Shown: in pieces, positions 1 through 9,214 of the stretch | Numbering within the stretch: the first letter of the stretch is position 1 | Layout of the letters: the number at the start of each line of letters is the position of its first letter | Assembly (NCBI RefSeq): GCF_019083965.1 | Contig: NZ_JAHRCY010000002.1 | Coordinates: forward strand, 310,001-374,000 | DNA length: 64,000 nt | Direction: 5' to 3' | Source of the DNA: Catellatospora tritici | GTDB taxonomy: Bacteria; Actinomycetota; Actinomycetes; Mycobacteriales; Micromonosporaceae | Made by a program: the position numbers and the translations under genes | The notes under the pieces: generated by a model | Databases searched by the model: none | What the model saw: only the letters and a program-made list of their open reading frames with translations | What the model was told of the DNA's origin: nothing

Positions 1-415
1 CGTTCCAGGTGACGCTGCCGGGCTCGTTGGCCAGCTCGAAACCCTCGTGCCGGTTCGGCTGCCAACCGGAGAAGAACGCGCCGGTCGGATCGAGGAAGAC
101 CGCCATCCGGCCCTGGTCCATCACGTCCATGGCCGGGGCGACCACCTGGCCGCCGTGCTCCTCGACCTTGCGGGCGATGTCGTCGACGTCGCCGGCGGCG
201 AAGTAGGTCGACCAGGAGGAGCCGCGCTCGGGATCGGTGGCCGGACCGAGCCCGGCGACCTGCCTGCCGTCCTTGCGGAAGATCCGGTAGCCCCCCGCCT
301 CCGGGCCCAGGTCGTCGGCGGTCCAGCCGAACAGGCGACTGTAGAAGGCGACCGAACCGTCGACGTCGGTGCTGCCCAGATCGACCCAGTTGGGTGTGCC
401 CTGTGCGTACCTCAT
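1..415 (-). CDS. VOC (glyoxalase-fold) family protein, C-terminus cut by window edge
   Basis: On the minus strand an ATG at 415 opens a frame beginning MRYAQGTPNWVDLGSTDV that runs off the left edge. The visible 138 residues have the glyoxalase/VOC pattern: 'WVDLGSTDVDGSVAFYSRLFGW' type opening, a GGYRIF strand, and the later 'DPTGAFFSGWQ' segment typical of two-module VOC proteins. Such proteins are small metal-dependent isomerases, dioxygenases or antibiotic-binding proteins; the substrate cannot be read from sequence. It is transcribed away from tspO at 536. Family confidence is high and function is unknown. Confidence 0.8.
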   Translation of the reverse strand, partial: MRYAQGTPNWVDLGSTDVDGSVAFYSRLFGWTADDLGPEAGGYRIFRKDGRQVAGLGPATDPERGSSWSTYFAAGDVDDIARKVEEHGGQVVAPAMDVMDQGRMAVFLDPTGAFFSGWQPNRHEGFELANEPGSVTWN

Positions 416-535
416 GCCGCCATCGTCGCCCGCGGCCCGAGCGGGTGCGCCGCCATCCGCGAAAATCGGCAGGTCGAATCGGCGCATCGGGGCAAACCGG
501 GTTTCCCGGTCGTTGATCTCGGATAGGCCACCGGT

Positions 536-1027
536 ATGACAGCGAACCTGGTGCGGCACCCGTCGGCGCGACAGTGGTGGGTCCTGGCGGGATTCGTCGC
601 CGCGGTGACGGTGGTCGCGGTGGTCGGCGCGCTGGCCGTGGCCCAGCCCGCCGACGACTACGCGGCGCTGGCCCGGCCCGGCTGGGCACCGCCGTCGTGG
701 CTGTTCGGCCCGGTCTGGACCCTGCTCTACGCGATGATCGCGCTGGCCGGGTGGCTGGTGTGGCGGGCGGTGGGCTGGGGACCCCAGCTGGTGCCGTACG
801 CGGTCCAGCTGGTGCTCAACGCGGCCTGGACCCCGCTGTTCTTCGGCGCGGGCCAGCGCGGGGTGGCGCTGGTCGACATCGTGGCGCTGTGGGTGGCCGT
901 CGGCGTGACCGTGCTGGCGTTCCGGAAAGTGTCCACGGCCGCCGCCTGGCTGCTGGTGCCGTACTGGCTGTGGGTGACTTTCGCGACCGCGCTCAACTTC
1001 AGCATCTGGCAGCTCAACCAGGGCTGA
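536..1027 (+). CDS. tspO: TspO/MBR family tryptophan-rich sensory protein
   Basis: This 163-residue integral membrane protein has five predicted hydrophobic helices. The family signature is clear: 'YAALARPGWAPPSWLFGPVWTLLYAMIALAGWLVWR' includes the P-W-x-P-P-x-W-x-F-x-P-V-W-x-x-L-Y motif, and an A-x-N-F-S-I-W-x-L-N segment closes the last helix. TspO proteins bind tetrapyrroles and are linked to oxidative stress and porphyrin handling. Its length is normal for the family. It is followed after 113 bases by dps, another oxidative-stress gene, but the spacing does not prove an operon. Confidence 0.9.
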   Translation: MTANLVRHPSARQWWVLAGFVAAVTVVAVVGALAVAQPADDYAALARPGWAPPSWLFGPVWTLLYAMIALAGWLVWRAVGWGPQLVPYAVQLVLNAAWTPLFFGAGQRGVALVDIVALWVAVGVTVLAFRKVSTAAAWLLVPYWLWVTFATALNFSIWQLNQG

Positions 1028-1140
1028 CTCTGCCAGACTCGGACACGGCACGCCGTTCCTGCCCCCGATGAGGCACGTCTGCGCTGCTCAAGCGCAGTGC
1101 GCAGGCAGCGACTCCGGCTTGTACGAGAAGGAGACGATCG

Positions 1141-1731
1141 ATGGCTTCGAAGACTCCGGCCAAGAGCGCCGCCCGTGGCGGCAGCCAGCCGAACCTGCAC
1201 CAGAAGGGGGTGCAGATCCAGGAGTTCGGGACGGTGCGCCAACTGCCGGTCGGACTGTCCCACGACGCCCGGATGTACTCGTGCGAGCGGCTCAACCAGA
1301 CGCTGGCCGACAGCCAGATCCTCTACAGCCTCTACAAGAAGCACCACTGGCTCATGCGCGGTCCGACCTTTTACCAACTGCACCTGCTGCTGGACAAGCA
1401 CGCGGGCGAGCAGCTGGAGCTGATCGACACGATCGCCGAACGCATCCAGAGCCTGGGCGGCGTGGCCATCGGCGACCCGCGCCACGTCGCGGAGATCACC
1501 GTGATCAAGCGGCCGCCGGACGGCGTCGAGGAGGTCCCGGCGATGATCTCCCGGCTGCTGGAGGCGCACGAGTCGATCCTGATCGCCGCGCACGACGCCG
1601 CGTCGCGCGCCGCCGAGATGGGCGACGACGGCACCAACGACCTGCTGGTGTCGGACGTGATCCGCACCGGCGAGATGCAGGCCTGGTTCCTGGCCGAACA
1701 CCTCGTCGAAACGCCCCTCACCGAAGCCTGA
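1141..1731 (+). CDS. dps: Dps-family ferritin-like DNA-protection protein
   Basis: The 196-residue product matches Dps/mini-ferritin proteins. The four-helix core contains 'YKKHHWLMRGPTFYQLHLLLDKHAGEQLELIDTIAERI', which carries the conserved ferroxidase residues (H in KKHHW, D in LLDKH, E in EQLELID) at the subunit interface. The N-terminal 30 residues are Lys/Arg-rich and probably flexible, as in Dps proteins that bind DNA directly. The protein would oxidise and store iron using peroxide and shield DNA. A GAGAAGGAG-like ribosome binding site lies just before the ATG. It converges on the YCII gene across a palindromic repeat. Confidence 0.9.
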   Translation: MASKTPAKSAARGGSQPNLHQKGVQIQEFGTVRQLPVGLSHDARMYSCERLNQTLADSQILYSLYKKHHWLMRGPTFYQLHLLLDKHAGEQLELIDTIAERIQSLGGVAIGDPRHVAEITVIKRPPDGVEEVPAMISRLLEAHESILIAAHDAASRAAEMGDDGTNDLLVSDVIRTGEMQAWFLAEHLVETPLTEA

Positions 1732-1760
1732 CCACCACCGCCCCACCCCGCCCGCGGGGC

Positions 1761-1848
1761 GCCAAGATCGGCGCAAGTTGCCGGGCAATCGTGGGTATGG
1801 GACCTCAAGATACGCACGATTGCCAGGCAACTCAGCCGATCTTGGGCG
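1761..1848. repeat. Imperfect intergenic palindrome between convergent genes
   Basis: Two arms of about 33 bases (about 1761-1793 and 1815-1848) are inverted copies with a few mismatches; the outer arms read GCCAAGATCGGC and GCCGATCTTGGG and the inner parts GGGCAATCGTG and CACGATTGCC. The element fills the gap between dps and the convergent YCII gene. It could be a bidirectional terminator or a member of an interspersed palindromic repeat family. Confidence 0.6.
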
Positions 1849-1878
1849 GCCCGGAGCACCGCCGTGAGCGGGTCTCCG

Positions 1879-2229
1879 TCAGCCCGCCCGGCCCGCCAGC
1901 GGGCGTACCTCGATCGGCAGCGTGGTGACCTGGGCGATGCGGTCGGCCCAGCCCAGAGCCGCGTCCAGGTCCGGCGACTCGACCAGCCAGAAGCCGCCGA
2001 CGTGCTCCTTGCCCTCCGCGTACGGGCCGTCGGTGAGCAGCGTCTCGCCATCGCGGTGGCGCACCACGGTGGCGGCACTGGCCGGGGTCAGCGGGCTGGT
2101 GAACACCCAGGCTCCGGCCGCCCTGATCTCCTCGTTGACCGCTTCCAGCTCGATCATCACCCGGTCCAGCATCTCCGGCGGCGGGATCACCCCGTCCGGC
2201 TGGTAGATGCTCAGCAGGTACTGCGTCAT
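1879..2229 (-). CDS. YCII-related (DGPF-domain) protein
   Basis: The ATG at 2229 is chosen because it follows a strong GAGGAGGAAGAC ribosome binding site; longer in-frame starts lack one. The 116-residue product begins MTQYLLSIYQPDG and has 'LLTDGPYAEGKEHVGGFWLVESPDLDAALGWA', the D-G-P-[YF] and G-G-[FY] motif of YCII-related/DGPF proteins. These are small dimeric alpha-beta proteins, often next to ECF sigma factors or dehydratase-like enzymes, with mostly unknown roles. No sigma factor is adjacent here. Confidence 0.85.
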   Translation of the reverse strand: MTQYLLSIYQPDGVIPPPEMLDRVMIELEAVNEEIRAAGAWVFTSPLTPASAATVVRHRDGETLLTDGPYAEGKEHVGGFWLVESPDLDAALGWADRIAQVTTLPIEVRPLAGRAG

Positions 2230-2369
2230 GGTCTTCCTCCTCGTCTCGGTGACGGCCCCCGTGACCGCCGCACCCTCTATACGAACGGGCGAACGCGGAA
2301 TCGACACGCCACGCGCCACCAATTCGGCCGCGATTCCGGTCGAGGTGCCCGGACCTGGCGCCAGATAGG

Positions 2370-2431
2370 TGCAGTTTCAGGGAAAGTGCACGAATCTTGG
2401 GCTCGATAGCCGCAATTTCCCCGAAACTGCA
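2370..2431. repeat. Imperfect inverted repeat, 20-bp arms
   Basis: The left arm TGCAGTTTCAGGGAAAGTGC (2370-2389) and right arm GCAATTTCCCCGAAACTGCA (2412-2431) are inverted copies with two mismatches in 20, around a 22-base loop. It lies just downstream of the ABC transporter stop at 2445. It may terminate that gene or be an interspersed palindromic element. Confidence 0.55.
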
Positions 2432-2444
2432 GCCTCCGCATCGA

Positions 2445-4370
2445 TCACGCCTGGTAGCCGGCGGCCTGGAGGGTGAAGAGTTCGGCGTAGCGGGCGGGGT
2501 TGGCCATGAGTTCGGTGTGGGTGCCGGACTCGATGAGGACGCCCTCGTGCATGACGAAGATTCGGTCGGCGTGGCGGACGTTGGCCAGGCGGTGCGTGAT
2601 GAGGATGGTGGTGCGGTGGCCCTGGCGGTCGCGCAGCGCCTGGAACAGGGCGTCCTCGGCGCGGGGGTCGAGGGCCGAGGACGGCTCGTCCATGATCAGC
2701 AGCTCGGCGTCGCGGAGGAACCCCCGGGCGGCGGTGATGCGCTGCCACTGGCCGCCGGACAGGTCCTGGCCCTGGGCGAAGGTGCGGTCCAGCAGCGTCT
2801 CGTACCCGTTCGGCAGCGCCACGATCATCTCGTGGGCCGCGGCGCGCTCGGCCGCGGTCTCGATCCGCGCCCGTCGCGGCAGCCCGGCGATGTCGCCCAG
2901 CGCGATGTTGGTGGCCGCGGTGAACGGCCACTTGTGGTAGTCCTGGGTCACCACCGCGATCCGCCCGCGCAGCGCGGCCGCGTCCAGTTCGGCCAGCGGG
3001 ACGCCGTTCCAGGTGAGCACGCCGCCGCTCGGCACCCGCAGTCCGGCGATCATGGCGGCCAGGGTCGACTTGCCCGATCCGTTCTCGCCCACGAACGCCA
3101 CCGTCTGGCCAGCCTTGATCTCCAGTGACACCGCGTCGACGGCGCGGGTGTCGCGGTCGGGGTAGACCAGGCTGACCGCCTCCACGCGCAGCTCGCGCAG
3201 CGGGGGCGGCTCGACCGCGCCGGAGGTGTCGGGCAGGTGGTCGGCGGCGCGGCGCAGCAGCGCGGTGTAGTCGCCGAAGTGCCGCCCGTCGGTGTAGAGG
3301 CGGTCCACGTGGATGGTGACCGTCGACAGCGCCCGTGACGCCGCCTGCAGCGCCACGACGCAGGTCGCCGCGGCGGCCAGCGGGATCGACCCGGTGAGCA
3401 GCAGCCAGCCGAGCAGCGCGTACACGGCGCCGCTGGCGACGCCGCCGATCAGCGAACCGACGGTCGTGGTGGTGGTGACCTTGCGGGCCAGGTCGAGTTG
3501 GATTCTCGTCTCCACCTCCATGACCTGGTCGTACTGGCCGAGCAGGAACTGGCGCAGGTCGTAGCTGCGCAGCTCGGCGGCGGTCTGCCGGTCGGCCATC
3601 AGCCGGTGCAGGATCCACAGCCGACGGCGGCGCACCGAGCCCGCCACGTACGTCTGGTAGCGCTGGTGCCCGGCCTTGAGCGCCGCCCACGCGTTGGGCA
3701 CGGTGGCCACCAGCAGGGCCAGCAGCAGCAGCGGGTGGATCAGGATCACCGCCACGGTGACCGCGAGCAGCGACACCACGCCCGCGAGCAGGTTCATCGT
3801 GCCCTGCACCAGGCCCATCGCCGCGTCGGTGCCCCGGCTGGCCCGTTCGACGTCGTCGGCGAAGGCGTCCTGGTCGAACGCGTCGAGGCGGACGGCGGTG
3901 GTGGTCTCGAACAGCTTGCGCTCCACCACCCGGTCGACTCGGGGCGTGAGCCCGTTCTGGGCGTACCCGCTGGCGATGCCGAGCCCGGCGCGCGTCGCGG
4001 TCGCCAGCGCCAGCGCGATCAGCGCGGGCAGCGCGGCGGTGACCCGGTCGGGGGTCGGCCCGGCGGAGAACAGTCCGACCAGTACGCGCTGGGTGGCCAG
4101 CAGCCCGAACGTGGCCATCGCGCCGGCGGCGACGGTGGTCGCGGCGACGACCAGAGTGCGGGTGCGGTCGGCGTTCCAACTGATGCCGACGGCGGTGGAG
4201 ACCAGCTTGGGCAGTTCGGTGAAGACGGCGAACAGGCCCGCGTCGGCGCGGGCGCGCATGCCGGTCTCCCACCACATGGCACGGAGTTCGGGCAGCGCGG
4301 GCTCGTACGCGGGCGGGGCTGAATCGGGGTCTTCGGTCGAGGTGGTGGCGCCGGTGGCGGTCGCGGTCAC
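2445..4370 (-). CDS. ABC transporter, fused permease and ATPase (exporter type)
   Basis: The 641-residue half-transporter has an N-terminal membrane domain (about residues 60-330, five or six hydrophobic helices) and a C-terminal nucleotide-binding domain. Walker A is FVGENGSGKST near residue 428, the signature is LSGGQWQ near 536, and Walker B is LLIMDEPSSALD near 556, followed by the H-loop in ILITHRLANV. All catalytic motifs are intact. Such half-transporters act as dimers to export peptides, lipids or drugs across the cytoplasmic membrane. No partner subunit is adjacent, so a homodimer is likely. The substrate is unknown. Confidence 0.9.
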   Translation of the reverse strand: MTATATGATTSTEDPDSAPPAYEPALPELRAMWWETGMRARADAGLFAVFTELPKLVSTAVGISWNADRTRTLVVAATTVAAGAMATFGLLATQRVLVGLFSAGPTPDRVTAALPALIALALATATRAGLGIASGYAQNGLTPRVDRVVERKLFETTTAVRLDAFDQDAFADDVERASRGTDAAMGLVQGTMNLLAGVVSLLAVTVAVILIHPLLLLALLVATVPNAWAALKAGHQRYQTYVAGSVRRRRLWILHRLMADRQTAAELRSYDLRQFLLGQYDQVMEVETRIQLDLARKVTTTTTVGSLIGGVASGAVYALLGWLLLTGSIPLAAAATCVVALQAASRALSTVTIHVDRLYTDGRHFGDYTALLRRAADHLPDTSGAVEPPPLRELRVEAVSLVYPDRDTRAVDAVSLEIKAGQTVAFVGENGSGKSTLAAMIAGLRVPSGGVLTWNGVPLAELDAAALRGRIAVVTQDYHKWPFTAATNIALGDIAGLPRRARIETAAERAAAHEMIVALPNGYETLLDRTFAQGQDLSGGQWQRITAARGFLRDAELLIMDEPSSALDPRAEDALFQALRDRQGHRTTILITHRLANVRHADRIFVMHEGVLIESGTHTELMANPARYAELFTLQAAGYQA

Positions 4371-4501
4371 GTGGTGTCCTCCCTCGTCGGTGGGCCACCA
4401 GTCTTTCGCGCGGGACCGACAGTCAACGAGCGATTTCGATTGCTGTCAGCCAGTAGAGTGGTGAATGATCATCCACGATCGGATCACGGGGAGCGTTCGA
4501 C

Positions 4502-5383
4502 ATGTCCAGCCGGGCCCAGCCCATCGTGTTCGCCACGCAGCCGCCGGTCGCCCGGCCACTGGACGTGTCCTGGATCCACGGCTCGCCGTCGGCCAAGTAC
4601 AACACCGACCCCGATCTCCAGGTGTACGCCCACGACGAGCACACCTACATCCTGCGGCAGAACAAGGCGGTGCACTACGAGGCGCCGTTCCTGTTCCTGC
4701 TGTTCGGCAACGACCGGGCGGTGCTGATCGACACCGGCGCCACCGCGAACCCCGAGCACATGCCCCTGCGTACGGTCGTCGACGAGCTGATCGCCGACTG
4801 GCTGGCCCGGCACCCGCGCCCCGGCTACCGGCTGCTGGTCCTGCACACGCACTCGCACGGCGACCACACCGCCGGTGACGGCCAGTTCGCCGACCGGCCC
4901 GACACCGAGCTGGTCGGGGCCAAACGCGAACCGGCGCACGCCTTCTTCGGCTTCGACACCGACCCAGACCGCACCGCCCTGCTCGACCTGGGCGGCCGGG
5001 TGCTGGAGTGCCTGGCCATCCCCGGCCATCACGACGCGTCGGTCAGCTTCTACGACCCGCACACCGGCTTCCTGCTCACCGGCGACACCGTCTATCCGGG
5101 GCGGCTGTATGTGCAGGACTGGGCCGCGTTCGGGCGCAGCATCGACCGGCTGGTGGAGTTCGCCGAGCGCCGGCCGGTGACGCACGTGCTGGGCTGCCAC
5201 ATCGAGATGAGCACCACCCCGGGTCAGGACTATCCGGTGGGCTGGAACTACCAGCCGGACGAGCCGCCGCTGGAGATGACGGTCGAGCACCTGCGGCAGG
5301 TGCAGCGGGCGGTCGCGGAAGTGGGCGATCGGCGCGGGCGGCACCCGTACCAGGACTTTGTCATCGACCGCACCAACGGCTGA
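4502..5383 (+). CDS. MBL-fold metallo-hydrolase
   Basis: The 293-residue product carries the metallo-beta-lactamase motif HTHSHGDH at residues 115-122, preceded by the strand AVLIDTGATANPEHMP. Further ligands are seen in CLAIPGHHDASVSFYDPHTGFLLTGDTVYPG (GHH and GDT motifs). This gives a complete two-metal site. The family hydrolyses thioesters, lactones, phosphodiesters and similar bonds. No signal peptide is visible, so it should be cytoplasmic. The C-terminus ends with an ordinary helix and the substrate is unknown. It is divergent from the ABC transporter and 169 bases before the subtilase. Confidence 0.85.
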   Translation: MSSRAQPIVFATQPPVARPLDVSWIHGSPSAKYNTDPDLQVYAHDEHTYILRQNKAVHYEAPFLFLLFGNDRAVLIDTGATANPEHMPLRTVVDELIADWLARHPRPGYRLLVLHTHSHGDHTAGDGQFADRPDTELVGAKREPAHAFFGFDTDPDRTALLDLGGRVLECLAIPGHHDASVSFYDPHTGFLLTGDTVYPGRLYVQDWAAFGRSIDRLVEFAERRPVTHVLGCHIEMSTTPGQDYPVGWNYQPDEPPLEMTVEHLRQVQRAVAEVGDRRGRHPYQDFVIDRTNG

Positions 5384-5552
5384 CCCGCGCTAATCACTCA
5401 GCGTCAGTCCTTTGTGGAACCAACAGCAGCTCAGGCAGGGGGTCGACGCCAAATTCGAGCCGTAGGGATGATACGACTCACCCGATCAAGCGACATACCT
5501 TCTACCCGCGCGGGCACGCGGACGTGCCCGCCGGAGCAGGAGGTTACCCCTC

Positions 5553-8531
5553 GTGAGAATCCAGCGACTGACCCGCAACCGCGCGGTCACGCTCGCGCTC
5601 GCCACTGTGACCGTTGCCTTCGTGGCCGGTGCCGGTGTGCAGGGTGCGCAGGCCGCGCCGTCCGGCGCCGGCCCCACGAAGCTGTACATCGTCCAGACCG
5701 ACAGCGCTCCCACCGGCGTGTACGAGGGCGGCATCGCCGGCTACCAGGCGACCAAGCCCGCTGAGGGCGAGCGCTTCGACTCCTCGACGGCCGCCGCGAA
5801 GGCGTACACGAAGCTGCTGACCTCGCGCCACGACAACGTGCTGCGCAAGGTCGGTGCCACCGGCAAGAAGCGGTCGGACCTGTCCACCGTGTTCGACGGC
5901 TTCATCGCCGACCTGACCGAGGCCCAGGCCGCGCAGCTGTCCAAGACCGCGGGTGTGGTGCGGGTCTGGGAGAACAAGGTCTACACCGTCGACACGACGA
6001 CCACCCCGAAGTTCCTGGGTCTGTCGGGCGACACCGGCGTGTGGCAGCAGCGGTTCGGCGGCGCCGAGAAGGCCGGCCAGGGCATCATCATCGGCGACAT
6101 CGACTCCGGCATCTGGCCGGAGAACCCGGCGTTCGCCGCGCTGCCGACCCCGCGCCCGGACCAGTGGATCATCAACCACAAGTGGCGCGGTGTCTGCGAC
6201 GCGGGCACCGAAGAGCCGATCACCTGCAACAACAAGCTCATCGGTGCGCGCTACTACCCCGGGTTCGGCAACACGGTCACCGAGGACGAGTTCGTCGGCC
6301 CGCGTGACCTGAGCAGCCACGGCACGCACACCGCGTCGACGGCGGCGGGCAACTACAACGTGCCCGCGACCATCAACGGCGGCTCGGTCGGCTCGATCAG
6401 CGGCATGGCCCCGGCCGCCCGCATCGCCGTCTACAAGGCGCTGTGGGAGAAGGAGGACCGGTCCGGCGCCAGCGGCACCACGGCCGGTCTGGTCCAGGCC
6501 ATCAACGACGCCGTCGCCGACGGCGTGGACATCATCAACTACTCGATCTCCGGCTCGACCGACTCCGTGGTGGGCCCGGACGAGGTGGCGTTCCGCAACG
6601 CCGCCGCGGCGGGCGTGTTCATCTCCACCTCGGCGGGCAACAGCGGCGACTCGGGCCCGTCGACGGTGGCGCACAACTCGCCGTGGACCACCACCGTCGC
6701 GGCGAGCAGCCACGACCGGGGCAACCAGAAGAGCATCGTGCTGGGCAACGGCGCGACCTACACCGGCGTCGGCGTCGTCCCGGCCGCGGTGGCCTCCACC
6801 GGCCTGGTGAACGCCAAGGACATCGTGGCCGCCGGACAGGACCCGGCCATGGCCGAGCTCTGCATGCCGGGCACCCTCGACCCGGCGCTGGCCGCCGGCA
6901 AGATCGTGATCTGCACCCGGGGCATCAACGCCCGCGTCGAGAAGAGCGCGGTCGTCGCGGCCGCCGGTGGCGTGGGCGCGGTGCTGGCGAACTCGTCCGC
7001 GTCGCAGACCGGCGTCGGCGACTTCCACGCCGTGCCGACCGTGCACGTGAGCTTCGCCGACGGCGTCGCCATCAAGGCGTACGTCGCGAGCGCGGGCGCC
7101 GGTGCCACCGCCAGCCTGACCGAGACCGACCCGACCCCGGTCGTGGCTCCGGTCATGGCGGGCTTCTCCTCGTACGGCCCGGCCCTGGCCGGTGGCGGTG
7201 ACCTGCTCAAGCCCGACATCACCGCGCCGGGCGTGGACGTCATCGCGGCGACCTCCCCGGCCAGCGACGGCAACAACTTCAACGCGCTGTCGGGCACCTC
7301 GATGTCGGCGCCGCACATCTCCGGCCTGGCCGCCCTGATCATGGCCAAGCACCCGCTGTGGCCGCCGATGTGGGTCAAGTCGGCGATCATGACGACCGCC
7401 TACCAGACCGACAACGCGGGCAACCCGATCCAGACCGCGTCCGGTGACGCGACCCCGCTGAACTACGGCGCGGGCCACGTCGACCCGACCAAGATGTTCG
7501 ACCCGGGCCTGGTGTACTCGTCGCGTCCGCGCGACTGGGACGCGTACGCCTGCGCGATCGGGCAGACCCCGGAGAAGGGCTGCGCGTCGGCCGCCAAGAT
7601 CGACCCGAGTGACCTGAACTACCCGTCGATCGCCATCGGCGACATCACGGGCGAGCAGGTCGTCAAGCGGACGGTCACCAACACGACCACCTCGGCAGCC
7701 ACCTACAAGGCGACCGTCACGGCTCCGGCCGGGTTCACGGTGACCGTCAGCCCGAGCAGCCTCACGCTCGGGTCGCTGCAGTCCAAGAGCTTCACCGTCA
7801 AGATCACGCGTACCACCGCGCCGCAGGGTGCCTGGGCGTTCGGTTCGCTGACCTGGACGCAGACGGTCAAGGGCAAGACGCTGCACGCGGTGCGCAGCCC
7901 GATCGCGGTCCGGCCGGTGCCGGTCGCGGCCCCGCTGAACATCAGCGCGACCGGCTCGGGCACCACGGTCAAGGTCAAGGGCGGCTACGCCGGTACCCTG
8001 ACCAGCACCGTGTCCGGCCTGGTTCCGGCCGCCGTCACCGGCGAGGCACTCGACCCGGACGGCCCGGAGTTCAGCTCCAGCAGCCCGGCCGCGTCCACCC
8101 GGACCACCAAGATCACGGTAACCGTGCCGGACGGCGGATTCGGCCGGGTGCAGACCTTCGACGCCGACTACGCCATGGGCACCGACATCGACGTGTTCGC
8201 GTACGTGGCGGGCACGGCCAACGAGGTCGCCGAGAGCGCCGGCGGTACCGCGGCTGAGGTCATCGACCTCGGCCCCGGCACCTACGACATCTACTACACC
8301 CTGTTCGACGCCGCCGGCATGACCACGGTGAAGGGCCACTCGTGGGCGGTCGCGCCGGTCGCGGCGGGCAACTTCACCGCCACCCCGGCCAGCCAGCCGA
8401 TCACCGTCAACGGCACGGTCACCGTGACGCTGTCGTGGACCGGCCTGGTCGCGGGCACCCGCTACCTGGGCGTGGTGACGTACGGCGACGGCACGGCCGT
8501 GGTCGGCCAGACGGTCGTCACCGTCAGCTGA
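5553..8531 (+). CDS. Secreted S8 family serine peptidase (subtilase) with PA insert
   Basis: The 992-residue protein starts at GTG after a GGAGCAGGAGG region. Residues 1-34 are a Sec signal peptide ending near AQA/AP. An I9-type propeptide follows (about 45-140). The catalytic triad is intact: Asp in IGDIDSGIWPE (about 184), His in SSHGTHTAS (256) and Ser in SGTSMSAPH (583). A protease-associated (PA) domain is inserted between His and Ser, and fibronectin-like Fn3_6 domains lie C-terminal. The architecture matches large plant-cucumisin-like bacterial subtilases that degrade extracellular protein. The gene ends just before a perfect terminator hairpin. Confidence 0.93.
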   Translation: MRIQRLTRNRAVTLALATVTVAFVAGAGVQGAQAAPSGAGPTKLYIVQTDSAPTGVYEGGIAGYQATKPAEGERFDSSTAAAKAYTKLLTSRHDNVLRKVGATGKKRSDLSTVFDGFIADLTEAQAAQLSKTAGVVRVWENKVYTVDTTTTPKFLGLSGDTGVWQQRFGGAEKAGQGIIIGDIDSGIWPENPAFAALPTPRPDQWIINHKWRGVCDAGTEEPITCNNKLIGARYYPGFGNTVTEDEFVGPRDLSSHGTHTASTAAGNYNVPATINGGSVGSISGMAPAARIAVYKALWEKEDRSGASGTTAGLVQAINDAVADGVDIINYSISGSTDSVVGPDEVAFRNAAAAGVFISTSAGNSGDSGPSTVAHNSPWTTTVAASSHDRGNQKSIVLGNGATYTGVGVVPAAVASTGLVNAKDIVAAGQDPAMAELCMPGTLDPALAAGKIVICTRGINARVEKSAVVAAAGGVGAVLANSSASQTGVGDFHAVPTVHVSFADGVAIKAYVASAGAGATASLTETDPTPVVAPVMAGFSSYGPALAGGGDLLKPDITAPGVDVIAATSPASDGNNFNALSGTSMSAPHISGLAALIMAKHPLWPPMWVKSAIMTTAYQTDNAGNPIQTASGDATPLNYGAGHVDPTKMFDPGLVYSSRPRDWDAYACAIGQTPEKGCASAAKIDPSDLNYPSIAIGDITGEQVVKRTVTNTTTSAATYKATVTAPAGFTVTVSPSSLTLGSLQSKSFTVKITRTTAPQGAWAFGSLTWTQTVKGKTLHAVRSPIAVRPVPVAAPLNISATGSGTTVKVKGGYAGTLTSTVSGLVPAAVTGEALDPDGPEFSSSSPAASTRTTKITVTVPDGGFGRVQTFDADYAMGTDIDVFAYVAGTANEVAESAGGTAAEVIDLGPGTYDIYYTLFDAAGMTTVKGHSWAVAPVAAGNFTATPASQPITVNGTVTVTLSWTGLVAGTRYLGVVTYGDGTAVVGQTVVTVS

Positions 8532-8543
8532 TCCGAGCACACC

Positions 8544-8580
8544 AGAAAGGGCCCGGCGGATCTCCCGCCGGGCCCTTTCT
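8544..8580. terminator. Intrinsic bidirectional terminator
   Basis: A perfect 16-bp stem (8544-8559 with 8565-8580) closes a 5-base loop; the arms read AGAAAGGGCCCGGCGG and CCGCCGGGCCCTTTCT. A-run and T-run edges let it serve both the subtilase gene and the convergent small membrane protein gene. Confidence 0.9.
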
Positions 8581-8585
8581 CCGTC

Positions 8586-8807
8586 CTATGCCGCCTGAGT
8601 CGCGCCTCGTCTGCCCCGCCGCCGGGCGATATACGGCAGTGCGAACAGGTACAGGCCGGTGAGCAGCAGCACCGCGAGCGGAAGCAGCGGGATGTACGAC
8701 ACCCAGATGGCCGGATCCTTCTGGGCCAGGGCGATGAATGACGCGATGACGGTGACCGTGAAGGCGATCGCCGTCCAACGGTGGATCTGCCGAATCGTCT
8801 TGTTCAC
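8586..8807 (-). CDS. Small two-helix membrane protein
   Basis: The 73-residue product begins MNKTIRQIHRWTAIAF and contains two hydrophobic helices separated by a short DPAIWVSY turn, ending with a basic tail of RRRGRRG type. The HRW-T-A-I-x-F opening resembles small PepSY-like or DoxX-like membrane proteins, but no family is certain. A longer in-frame opening exists upstream without better support. It precedes the VOC gene's stop by 50 bases on the same strand, so the two may be cotranscribed. Confidence 0.7.
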   Translation of the reverse strand: MNKTIRQIHRWTAIAFTVTVIASFIALAQKDPAIWVSYIPLLPLAVLLLTGLYLFALPYIARRRGRRGATQAA

Positions 8808-8857
8808 TGGGATCTCCTGTGCGGTGGGGTTCGAGCCGGAGCGGACGCGGACGGCGG

Positions 8858-9214
8858 TCAGCGGTCCTGGATGAGGCCGAGGACGTTGCCGTCCGGGTCG
8901 GTGATCGTGGCCACCAGACGGCCGCCGCCGACGTCACGCACGGACTCCTTCACGGTGGCGCCCGCCGCCGTCACCTCGGCCAACTTCGCCTCGATGTCGG
9001 GCACGTGCCAGTAGGCCACCGGTGCGGTCATCGCCTGCGGTCCGCCGCCGGGCACCAGCCCGATCTGCTGGCCCTCGACCTCGAAGCCGACGTAGTAGGA
9101 CCCGTCGGTCTGCGGTGCCACGCCGAGCAGCGCGGCGTACACGGCCTTGGCCGCGGCCAGATCGGACACCGGGTGCAGCACGGTCTTGATGCCCTGGGTG
9201 GCAGAGCCGGTCAT
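8858..9214 (-). CDS. VOC family protein (glyoxalase/bleomycin-resistance fold)
   Basis: The ATG at 9214 follows AAGGAGTGACC and gives a 118-residue single-domain VOC protein. It reads MTGSATQGIKTVLHPVSDL, then YYVGFEVEGQQIGLVPGG, then VATITDPDGNVLGLIQ, the usual beta-alpha-beta-beta-beta pattern with the terminal D-P-D-G-N. Longer in-frame extensions are antisense to the regulator at 9362 and are rejected. It may bind or modify a small molecule; the substrate is unknown. It is divergently placed to the LuxR-type regulator, which might control it. Confidence 0.88.
   Translation of the reverse strand: MTGSATQGIKTVLHPVSDLAAAKAVYAALLGVAPQTDGSYYVGFEVEGQQIGLVPGGGPQAMTAPVAYWHVPDIEAKLAEVTAAGATVKESVRDVGGGRLVATITDPDGNVLGLIQDR

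Noticed and set aside
5544-8540. A 998-residue minus-strand frame opposite the subtilase
   Set aside because: The plus strand carries a signal peptide and a complete catalytic triad; the antisense frame has no domain pattern.
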